Assembly (NCBI GenBank): GCA_021769545.1
Contig: JAETSS010000112.1
Location: 1 to 5,173 of the forward strand
Source of the DNA: Eubacterium sp.
GTDB lineage: Bacteria > Bacillota_A > Clostridia > Peptostreptococcales > Anaerovoracaceae
Length of the DNA: 5,173 nucleotides
Reading direction: 5' to 3'
The position numbers and the translations under genes were made by a program. Shown in pieces: positions 1 to 5,173 of this stretch. The first letter of the stretch is position 1. Each line of letters opens with the position of its first letter. Below the pieces are notes generated by a model that was given only the letters and a program-made list of their open reading frames with translations, was not told the origin of the DNA and ran no database searches.

Positions 1-18
1 TCCTTCTATTGTCTTTTC

Positions 19-60
19 TTATTTTAGGGACCTCTGCAAAGTCCGGTCACCTGATACCAT
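19..60 (-). CDS. Possible 13-codon leader peptide of a divergent gene beyond the left edge
   Basis: Read on the minus strand, an ATG at 60-58 opens a short frame encoding MVSGDRTLQRSLK and ending in TAA at 21-19. It is preceded, with 7 nt spacing, by AAGGAGGT (75-68), close to a full anti-Shine-Dalgarno match and the strongest ribosome binding site in the window. A promoter-like pair lies just upstream on the same strand. No frame continues from this start into a longer protein inside the window. A second purine-rich AGAAGGA (7-1) sits at the very edge, where the site for the real downstream gene would be expected. The arrangement suggests a translated leader. The peptide has no run of a single amino acid of the kind seen in classical attenuators. 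It could also be a chance frame or an unrecognised leader RNA, so confidence is limited. Confidence 0.35.
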   Translation of the reverse strand: MVSGDRTLQRSLK

Positions 61-92
61 CGGTAAGACCTCCTTTGTCGCCCGCATTTATA

Positions 93-121
93 ATTATACA
101 TTAAGCATGAATAATATGCAA
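93..121 (-). promoter_or_regulatory. Candidate sigma-70-type promoter, leftward
   Basis: On the minus strand, TTGCAT (121-116) and a consensus TATAAT (98-93) are separated by 17 nt. Transcription would start near position 86 and reach the strong ribosome binding site at 75-68 and the 13-codon frame after it. The -10 box is perfect. The -35 box is weaker. The surroundings are AT-rich, so a chance TATAAT is possible, but the downstream ribosome binding site supports a real leftward unit. Confidence 0.45.
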
Positions 122-191
122 GCAATATTTACATCTAAATTCATTTATTTGCTGTTTTCACTTCATTTCACGGATAAAAGCATCAAAACGA

Positions 192-220
192 TTGAAGTCT
201 GCCCCGGGAAACTTTACAAT
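192..220 (+). promoter_or_regulatory. Sigma-70-type promoter of the symporter-amidohydrolase operon
   Basis: TTGAAG (192-197) and TACAAT (215-220) are separated by the ideal 17 nt, and AT-rich DNA upstream (about 86-190) could act as an UP-like region. The start point would fall near 227, leaving a 5' leader of about 45 nt before the first ATG at 273. The spacer contains CCCGGG (203-208) inside an imperfect dyad spanning 195-214, placed where a repressor or activator could act. No terminator-like hairpin is visible in the short leader, so control is more likely at initiation. Confidence 0.6.
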
Positions 221-260
221 ATAAATATCAATGCATGTAACATAAATCCAACTGTTTTAA

Positions 261-266
261 AGGGAG
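261..266 (+). promoter_or_regulatory. Ribosome binding site deciding the start of the small membrane protein
   Basis: AGGGAG lies 6 nt before the ATG at 273. The next in-frame ATG, at 288, has only a weak purine stretch before it, so the 273 start is preferred. Confidence 0.7.
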
Positions 267-272
267 ATCACA

Positions 273-506
273 ATGAAAGAAAAGAAGATGAAAAACTGGG
301 TCATGGTAAGACCCCGCAAAGCAAAGGAATGGATCGTCGCTCTTCTGATGGTGGGCAGCGTCCTTCTTACCATTTCACCCGCTATAGGTCTGTTCAACAA
401 GTCCATAATATTCTTGGGACTTCCGCTCATGTTCTGGCTTGCCATCGGCGCCCTCGTCATGGTAATAATCGTTATCAACATAGCATACAGATGGGGGGTA
501 CACTAA
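273..506 (+). CDS. Small two-helix membrane protein, DUF3311-like symporter partner
   Basis: This 77-residue protein has a basic N-terminus (about residues 1-19, rich in Lys and Arg) and two hydrophobic segments at roughly 20-40 and 46-72. The second segment holds the pattern GLPLMFW (49-55) and ends with AYRW (71-74). A Pro in the first helix, a GLP before the second, aromatic residues and a terminal Tyr-Arg resemble the small DUF3311-type proteins encoded directly upstream of sodium:solute symporters, and loosely the YhdT protein paired with the pantothenate symporter PanF. By position it is probably an accessory subunit or stability factor of the next gene's symporter in the cytoplasmic membrane. 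Its stop codon TAA (504-506) directly abuts the next ATG, which implies tight co-translation. The family assignment rests on pattern only. The role as partner is inferred from context. Confidence 0.75.
   Translation: MKEKKMKNWVMVRPRKAKEWIVALLMVGSVLLTISPAIGLFNKSIIFLGLPLMFWLAIGALVMVIIVINIAYRWGVH
492..497 (+). promoter_or_regulatory. Ribosome binding site of the symporter, inside the preceding gene
   Basis: A GGGGGG run overlaps the last codons of the small membrane protein, 9 nt before the symporter ATG at 507. The upstream stop and this start form TAAATG with no gap, so ribosomes finishing the small gene can restart at once. This is a classic setting for translational coupling. Confidence 0.55.
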
Positions 507-1994
507 ATGATAGCTACATGGGGACCATTTGTCCTTACAATACTTTATACGTTAGTGGCCTGCATACGTGGCTACAGTGCAAAGGGCAAGCTGGACATGG
601 TGAAACTGGAAAACTGGTCGTCCTCGGGAAATACCCTCGGCGTCATCGTAATGATATTCCTGACGGGCGCCGGCAATGTCAGCTCCTACACGTTCCTGGG
701 AGCTCCGGGCTGGGGCTACAGCAGAGGCGTTGCCTGCCTTTACGTGGTAGTATACATGGCATTCATCGTATATGCCTGCTACCTGATGTCTCCGAGAGTA
801 CACCGACTCGCCGTAAAGAGCGGATACAAAACTCAGGCCGAGGGTATCGGCGCAAGGTTCGAATCACCGTTCCTTCGCATACTTTGCGGTATCGTAGGTG
901 CTTTTGCCGTAATAGGAAATTCGCTGGTCCAGGTCATCGGCTCCGGCAACATCCTCAACGTAATGAGCCACGGCGTTATCCCTCTCTGGCTGGGCGAACT
1001 CATCATCGTTACCGCCATCGCCACATATGTATACAGAAGCGGCCTTAGGGCCATCGGCTGGACCAACGTACTGCAGGGAGTCATGATGTTCTGCCTTTCC
1101 ATACTGATAGGACTGTTCGTCATTTACACGGCCCTTGGCAATTTCAGCATCTCTGAGGCTTTCCATACGCTGCAGGAAGCATCGCCTAAGCATATGACGC
1201 TGCCCGGCGCCATGGACAACTTCCCGCCTATATACTGGACGACCTCCATACTCATCAGCATATTCTCCTTCTGGCCTCAGTTCTGGGTATGGGCTGCAGG
1301 TGCAAAGGATGAGGATACAGTCAGAAGACAGTACCTGTACGTGCCTGTTTTCTACTTCGTCATGATCCCTATGATGATAGTGGGGCTTGTCTGCGTATTC
1401 GCCTACACCGAATTCGACGGCGCTTCGACAGATCAGGTGGCGCTGCAGTATTGTCTCGATAAACTGCCGTGGTGGCTTGCCGGGCTTCTGGGAGCCGGTA
1501 TACTTGCCGCATCCCAGTCATCGGCCGAACCGCAGTTCCACACCAGCACCTTTACACTGACTCACGACGTCATAGCTCCCGCCGCAAAGCTCACTCCCGA
1601 AAAGGAAGGAAAGCTGCAGAGAAAGCTTTTGCTGGTAGTGATATTCCTCATCGCGTTTCCTCTGTCGGTGACGAATCCGGGCGAGCTTGTGAACATACTT
1701 CTTGTATGCTACGGCTTCATAGGGCAGCTTTTCCCTTGCATGCTGGGTGTTCTCTGCTGGCCAAGGGCCACAAAGGCAGGCGCCATCGCAGGACTTGCCG
1801 CAGGCGTAATCGTCGTTGCACTGTTCAACATAGTCTGGCCTAATCCGCTGTTCGTACATGCGGGAATATGGGGACTTCTCGTAAACATCCCTGTATTCAT
1901 CATCGTCAGCCTGTTTACAAAGCCTGCATCGGAAGAGACGCTGAGAAAGTTCTTCCCGGACTACATCATGGATCAGTTATACGAAGAAGAGTAA
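507..1994 (+). CDS. Sodium:solute symporter (SSS family), substrate unknown
   Basis: A 495-residue polytopic membrane protein, of normal length for the SSS family (TC 2.A.21, LeuT fold). Family features in order: an N-terminal helix (about 4-22); a glycine-rich stretch GAGNVSSYTFLGAPGWGY (54-71) in the region of the unwound first core helix; GARFES (115-120), like the R-F-G/E-S element; the family signature region YRSGLRAIGWTNVLQG (176-191); and a late core helix with GILAASQSSAEPQF (331-344) ending in THD (352-354). Ser338 and Ser339 align by eye with the Na2-site Ser/Thr pair of PutP and vSGLT, so sodium coupling is likely. The C-terminal tail is short and acidic. It follows the two-helix protein without a gap and precedes an amidohydrolase by 13 nt, suggesting uptake of an amide-like or cyclic compound. 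Known SSS substrates include proline, pantothenate and sugars. None can be assigned here. Confidence 0.93.
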   Translation: MIATWGPFVLTILYTLVACIRGYSAKGKLDMVKLENWSSSGNTLGVIVMIFLTGAGNVSSYTFLGAPGWGYSRGVACLYVVVYMAFIVYACYLMSPRVHRLAVKSGYKTQAEGIGARFESPFLRILCGIVGAFAVIGNSLVQVIGSGNILNVMSHGVIPLWLGELIIVTAIATYVYRSGLRAIGWTNVLQGVMMFCLSILIGLFVIYTALGNFSISEAFHTLQEASPKHMTLPGAMDNFPPIYWTTSILISIFSFWPQFWVWAAGAKDEDTVRRQYLYVPVFYFVMIPMMIVGLVCVFAYTEFDGASTDQVALQYCLDKLPWWLAGLLGAGILAASQSSAEPQFHTSTFTLTHDVIAPAAKLTPEKEGKLQRKLLLVVIFLIAFPLSVTNPGELVNILLVCYGFIGQLFPCMLGVLCWPRATKAGAIAGLAAGVIVVALFNIVWPNPLFVHAGIWGLLVNIPVFIIVSLFTKPASEETLRKFFPDYIMDQLYEEE

Positions 1995-1995
1995 A

Positions 1996-2002
1996 AGAGG
2001 TG
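1996..2002 (+). promoter_or_regulatory. Ribosome binding site of the amidohydrolase
   Basis: AGAGGTG lies 5 nt before the ATG at 2008. It supports that start over the in-frame ATG at 2026, although the recognisable domain begins only at the latter (MYADIVLKNG, a typical family N-terminus). Confidence 0.6.
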
Positions 2003-2007
2003 TTATT

Positions 2008-3639
2008 ATGAACAGATCGCTTTCCATGTATGCCGATATCGTCCTGAAAAACGGTGTCGTCGTGACAGTCGATAGGGATGATTCCATCTGTCAGGCTGTC
2101 GCCGTCAAGGGCAATAAAATAGTATATGTCGGTGATGATACCGGTGCAGACGAGTGGATCGGAAAAGGCACTCGTGTCATAGATCTCAAGGGTCGCGCAC
2201 TGCTGCCGGGCTTCATCGACGCGCATATGCATCTGGGTATGAGAGGTCAGAACGCCGCAGTCATAATCGACTGCAACAGCAACGACGTTACTTCCATAAA
2301 GGGAATACAGGAGAAGATACGCGAAGCCGCATCCAAGGTTCCAAAGGGCACGTGGATCAAAGCCACGGGCTATGAACAGAGCAAGCTGGATGAAGGAAGA
2401 CATCCTACGAGAGATGAACTGGATGAAGCCGCTCCCGACCACCCTGTGCAGCTGACGCGATGCTGTCTCCACATGGGCGTATACAACACCCTCGCCCTTG
2501 AAGCAGGCGGCATAACAGGCCCGGAAATGTTCGCACCGGGAGAAGTGGTCGTAGATGAAAACGGCAGGATGACAGGGCTTCTCAAGGAAAGGGCATGTAC
2601 CTACATGTGGGACAAGGTCGTATATACCAAGGAGGAATATATGGATTCCTTCAAAGCCGCCAATGACCTGCTGCTGAGCTTCGGCGTCACCAGCATGCAC
2701 GACGGCAGCTTTTACGGAGAGGATACCATCGGGCTTTATCAGGAGGCCTGCCGACAGGGTATCATAAAGGTCCGCATGTATATACTGCTGTACCACGCCT
2801 ACGGCAAAGAGAAGACCATCGAATGGGTCAATAAGTTCATTTCCACCGGTATCCACGGCGGCCTCGGAGACGAGCATTTCAGACTGGGTCATGTGAAGAT
2901 ACTAATAGACGGCAGCACCAGCGGCCCGTCATGTTCCACTAAGGAACCCTACAGCCATGATCCTGATCTCAAGGGCATACAGCTATACACTCAGGAGGAG
3001 GCCGACGACATATTAATAAAGGCCCACAATGCAGGCTTCAACGTGACTGCACATGCGGTAGGCGACGCTGCCGTAGATGTGATACTGACATCCATCGAGC
3101 GGGCCATGGCACAGAATCCGCGTCCATGCAGACACAGGATAGATCATTGCGGCATCGTAAACGAAGAGCTTCTGGACAGGATCGAAAAGGCCGGTATCGT
3201 AACGATACCGAACCCGGGATTTTTCAATGAGAATGCCGAGATATATGTAAAGTATTACGGTGACCGTGTCAATTACATGTTCCCGCTGAAATCATATCTT
3301 GACCGTGGCATCACTGCCGCTCTGGGCTCCGATGCTCCTGTAATAGAAGCTGATCCTATGATCGGTATATACGGCGCTCTCACAAGAACCGACAAGGTAA
3401 GCGGCGTAGTTGCCGGAGAGTGCCAGAGGATCGGTATCATGGATGCCATCAGGATGTATACCTATAACGGAGCATATGCATCACTTGAAGAGGATATCAA
3501 GGGAAGCATCGAACCCGGCAAGCTGGCCGATCTGGTGATACTTTCAGAAAACATTCTTGAAACACCTGTTGAGCGCATCAAATCGGTAAAGGCTGATATG
3601 ACGATACTTGATGGGGAGATCGTGTATGAACGAGGTTAG
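2008..3639 (+). CDS. YtcJ-type metal-dependent amidohydrolase (Amidohydro_3 family)
   Basis: A 543-residue protein, full length for the YtcJ-like branch of the amidohydrolase superfamily. An N-terminal beta-sandwich part (about 7-65) leads into LLPGFIDAHMHLG (65-77), whose His73 and His75 form the metal-binding HxH motif. The family-typical HMGVYNTLALEAGGI (155-169), GHVKILIDGSTSG (294-306, Lys297 a likely metal-bridging position), TAHAVGDAAVD (347-357, His349), RIDHCGI (377-383, His380) and GSDAPV (440-445, Asp442) complete the metal site of the TIM barrel. The C-terminal strands (GSIEPGKLADLVIL, 499-512) close the sandwich. There is no signal peptide, so it should be cytoplasmic. Relatives hydrolyse C-N bonds, for example N-substituted formamides (NfdA), but most are uncharacterised. 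It is last in the operon, 13 nt after the symporter stop, so its substrate is probably what the symporter imports. The exact reaction is unknown. Confidence 0.93.
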   Translation: MNRSLSMYADIVLKNGVVVTVDRDDSICQAVAVKGNKIVYVGDDTGADEWIGKGTRVIDLKGRALLPGFIDAHMHLGMRGQNAAVIIDCNSNDVTSIKGIQEKIREAASKVPKGTWIKATGYEQSKLDEGRHPTRDELDEAAPDHPVQLTRCCLHMGVYNTLALEAGGITGPEMFAPGEVVVDENGRMTGLLKERACTYMWDKVVYTKEEYMDSFKAANDLLLSFGVTSMHDGSFYGEDTIGLYQEACRQGIIKVRMYILLYHAYGKEKTIEWVNKFISTGIHGGLGDEHFRLGHVKILIDGSTSGPSCSTKEPYSHDPDLKGIQLYTQEEADDILIKAHNAGFNVTAHAVGDAAVDVILTSIERAMAQNPRPCRHRIDHCGIVNEELLDRIEKAGIVTIPNPGFFNENAEIYVKYYGDRVNYMFPLKSYLDRGITAALGSDAPVIEADPMIGIYGALTRTDKVSGVVAGECQRIGIMDAIRMYTYNGAYASLEEDIKGSIEPGKLADLVILSENILETPVERIKSVKADMTILDGEIVYERG

Positions 3640-3653
3640 ATATGAAGCAATAC

Positions 3654-3668
3654 AGATGATAATCATCT
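3654..3668. repeat. Perfect 15-bp palindrome after the amidohydrolase
   Basis: AGATGATAATCATCT reads the same on both strands apart from the central base (7-bp half-sites around A3661). It lies 14 nt after the stop codon. As RNA it can form only a short AT-rich stem with a three-base loop and has no U-tract, so it is a poor terminator. It could be a protein-binding dyad or a minor 3'-end structure. Confidence 0.4.
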
Positions 3669-3692
3669 AAGCGATATTTGCAGATGCACTAG

Positions 3693-3883
3693 GCCCGGCA
3701 AGCCGGCAAACTCCGCAGGAGCAGCTAAAATGCCAAAGACTTTGAGCAAAAAAACGGGAGCAGTACGTGCTGTCCGAGCCTGAAAGGCGAGTTCACGTAC
3801 TGCTCCTGTTTTTTGCGAAAAGTCTTTACGGCATTTTCTGCGACGAGGACATTGCCGCATGGCCCTGTGACCCCTTGCCGGGC
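3693..3883. repeat. Long imperfect inverted repeat filling the convergent intergenic region
   Basis: Outer arms GCCCGGCAAG (3693-3702) and CTTGCCGGGC (3874-3883) are perfect 10-bp complements. Further in, CGGCAA (3704-3709) matches TTGCCG (3852-3857), and a near-continuous inner stem (3727-3769 with 3794-3837) follows. The segments between these blocks (about 3710-3726 and 3838-3851) are also loosely similar when one is reversed and complemented. The whole looks like two related copies of about 80-90 nt facing each other around a 24-nt loop. That exceeds what a terminator needs and is more like a palindromic intergenic element. The left arm carries a tandem CCGGCAA (3695-3701 and 3703-3709). 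No coding frame here has a convincing start or family resemblance. Whether the element is multicopy cannot be seen from one window. Confidence 0.6.
3727..3837. terminator. Bidirectional intrinsic terminator with an unusually long stem
   Basis: GGAGCAGTACGTG (3757-3769) and CACGTACTGCTCC (3794-3806) form a perfect 13-bp stem closing a 24-nt loop, which holds a small GCC-TGAAA-GGC hairpin (3778-3788). Rightward transcripts then meet T6 (3809-3814). Leftward transcripts meet seven U's (opposite A3748-A3754). Pairing continues outward through the A/T tracts, AAAGACTTT against AAAAGTCTTT and AAAATGCC against GGCATTTT, with few mismatches or bulges. It sits between the convergent amidohydrolase and antiporter genes, where one structure can end both transcripts. 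Confidence 0.8.
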
Positions 3884-3910
3884 TTTTGCTTATTGCATTT
3901 TATTTATAAT

Positions 3911-5173
3911 TTATGCCTCTGCTGCTTCTCCCTCAAGCGGCTTCTGCGTCTTCTTGATAACCAGAAGTACTACTATCAGTAAGATGATTCCCACAGGAAG
4001 TGAGATCCATACGCTCTTTGTGAATCCTGCAACTATATACGTTACGAAGGATACCGCCGCTACCGTGATGGCATAAGGCAGCTGAGTCGAAACGTGTGCC
4101 ACATGGTTACATCTCGCACCTGCACTTGCCATGATGGTAGTATCGGAAATAGGCGAACAGTGGTCTCCGCATACAGCTCCCGCCATACATGCCGAGATGG
4201 ATATGATCATAAGCTGCGGGTCGCTTCCCTGGAATACTTCTACTACGATCGGAATGAGAATACCGAATGTACCCCATGACGTTCCGGAAGCAAATGCCAG
4301 TAAGCATCCGATAGCGAAGATGATAGCAGGCAGTAAGCTCATGAATGAACCTGCTACCGATTCTGTAGCGTTTGCTACGAATTCAGCGATTCCGAGACTG
4401 TCTGTCATAGTCTTGAGAGTCCATGCCAGCGTAAGGATCAGAATCGGAGGTACCATCGCCTTGAATCCCTCAGGAATGCAGTCCATGCTGTCCTTGAAAT
4501 TCAATACTCCGCTTGCTATGTATACGATGAATATTATGATCAGTGCAACGACACTTCCCAGCGAAAGTCCAACTGATGCATCAGATCCTGAGAACGCCTC
4601 AACGAAGCCTGTACCGCTGAAGAATCCGCCTGTGTATATCATACCTGCAACACAGCAGATTATCAGAATCACGATAGGCAGAATAAGATCTATGACCTTT
4701 CCTTCACGTCTTCTCTTAAGAGGTTCTGCTGTCTCTTCCTGATTAACTTCATCAGCCTTCGACTCCTGGATCTTGTTGGCATATTCGCGCATCTTGCCAT
4801 AGTCGAATTTCATTCCAACGATGAGGAACATCATAAGTATCGTGAGCAGTGCATAGAAGTTGAACGGTATAGCCTTGATGAACAATGCGAAGCCGTTTTC
4901 TCCTTCAACGAATCCAGTAACCGCTGCTGCCCATGATGAGATCGGCGCTATGATACAGATCGGCGCTGCCGTAGCATCTATGAGATATGCCAGCTTCGTT
5001 CTAGGGATCTTATGCTCCTCTGCCAGCGGTGACATTACGCTTCCTACAGTAAGGCAGTTGAAATAGTCATCTACGAAGATCAGTATTCCGAGAACGATAG
5101 TAGCAAACTGTGCTCCAACCTTGGTCTTTATCCTCCTGCTTGCCCATACTCCGAATGCCTTTGAACCGCCTGA
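3911..5173 (-). CDS. nhaC: NhaC-family Na+/H+ antiporter, N-terminus cut off by the window edge
   Basis: The minus-strand frame stays open from its TAA (3913-3911) to the right edge, giving 420 visible residues. A Met at 5035-5033 is internal: conserved family sequence lies upstream of it, including the IFVDDYFNCLTVGSVM block (visible residues 32-47). Further landmarks are KLAYLIDATAAPICIIAPISSW (about 60-81), a charged cytoplasmic loop (about 122-160), FASGTSWGTFGI (about 294-305) and GDHCSPISDTTIMASAG (about 336-352), all characteristic of the NhaC antiporters (TC 2.A.35, Pfam Na_H_antiporter). Multiple hydrophobic helices place it in the cytoplasmic membrane, where such proteins exchange Na+ for H+. 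Relatives such as MleN couple Na+/H+ exchange to organic acids, so the precise cargo is open. By family length, roughly 100 N-terminal residues lie outside. It converges on the symporter operon and shares its terminator hairpin. The symbol marks the family, not a proven orthologue. Confidence 0.92.
   Translation of the reverse strand, partial: SGGSKAFGVWASRRIKTKVGAQFATIVLGILIFVDDYFNCLTVGSVMSPLAEEHKIPRTKLAYLIDATAAPICIIAPISSWAAAVTGFVEGENGFALFIKAIPFNFYALLTILMMFLIVGMKFDYGKMREYANKIQESKADEVNQEETAEPLKRRREGKVIDLILPIVILIICCVAGMIYTGGFFSGTGFVEAFSGSDASVGLSLGSVVALIIIFIVYIASGVLNFKDSMDCIPEGFKAMVPPILILTLAWTLKTMTDSLGIAEFVANATESVAGSFMSLLPAIIFAIGCLLAFASGTSWGTFGILIPIVVEVFQGSDPQLMIISISACMAGAVCGDHCSPISDTTIMASAGARCNHVAHVSTQLPYAITVAAVSFVTYIVAGFTKSVWISLPVGIILLIVVLLVIKKTQKPLEGEAAEA

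Noticed and set aside
19..86. Known riboswitch or T-box in the left-edge leader
   Set aside because: I could not match the conserved core motifs of the common classes, such as the T-box AGGGTGGNACCGCG, the TPP CUGAGA or the fluoride core.
107..1048. 313-codon plus-strand open frame overlapping the small membrane protein and the symporter
   Set aside because: It has no ribosome binding site, a basic and low-similarity composition rich in Arg, His and Gly, and lies out of frame over two genes with clear family features.
1966..2892. 308-codon minus-strand open frame opposite the amidohydrolase
   Set aside because: The opposite strand carries all the metal-binding motifs of a complete enzyme. 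The antisense product resembles no family I recognise and has no convincing ribosome binding site.
3663..3860. 65-codon minus-strand frame in the convergent intergenic region
   Set aside because: It runs through both arms of the inverted repeat and the terminator stem. The arginine-rich sequence is a by-product of the palindrome.
3693..3883. Retron, group II intron or integron attC explanation for the intergenic inverted repeat
   Set aside because: No reverse transcriptase, integrase or transposase is present, and none of the diagnostic core motifs of these elements is visible.
3767..4076. Two overlapping plus-strand frames (71 and 87 codons) crossing into the antiporter
   Set aside because: They begin in the terminator or repeat and continue antisense to conserved antiporter sequence. 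There is no ribosome binding site and no family features.
4131..4742. 203-codon plus-strand frame opposite the antiporter
   Set aside because: It is the complement of the conserved NhaC blocks (GTSWGTFG and GDHCSPISDTT). It is a shadow frame.
3911..5035. Antiporter starting at the Met encoded at 5035-5033
   Set aside because: The frame is open to the right edge, and the conserved VDDYFNCL block lies upstream of this Met, so the true start is outside the window.

Overview
The window reads as bacterial chromosome, most likely from an anaerobic member of the Bacillota (Clostridia-like). The signs are strong purine-rich Shine-Dalgarno sites, AT-rich intergenic DNA around moderately GC-rich genes, frequent ATA isoleucine codons, and hairpin/U-tract terminators. 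The genus cannot be named from this sequence alone. I see no rRNA, tRNA, CRISPR array, transposase or phage gene.

Layout, left to right. Bases 1-272 are a divergent regulatory region. On the minus strand a promoter-like pair and a very strong ribosome binding site lead into a 13-codon mini-ORF, pointing at a gene that lies beyond the left edge. On the plus strand a good sigma-70-type promoter (TTGAAG-N17-TACAAT) drives a compact three-gene operon: a 77-residue two-helix membrane protein (273-506), a sodium:solute symporter whose ATG directly follows the previous stop codon (507-1994), and, after 13 nt, a YtcJ-type metal-dependent amidohydrolase (2008-3639). The 271-nt stretch from 3640 to 3910 separates convergent genes. 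It holds a short perfect palindrome and a long inverted repeat, whose core hairpin has U-tracts on both strands and should terminate transcription in both directions. From 3911 to the right edge, on the minus strand, lies an NhaC-family Na+/H+ antiporter whose N-terminus is cut off by the window.

Working together (inference): the symporter and its small partner would use the sodium gradient to import a small organic compound, and the amidohydrolase would hydrolyse it in the cytoplasm. The convergent antiporter exports sodium and could help maintain the gradient, but it is a separate transcription unit. The substrate cannot be read from the sequence. The least explained parts are the large intergenic inverted repeat and the left-edge leader ORF. 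I do not see clear evidence of a wholly new biological system.
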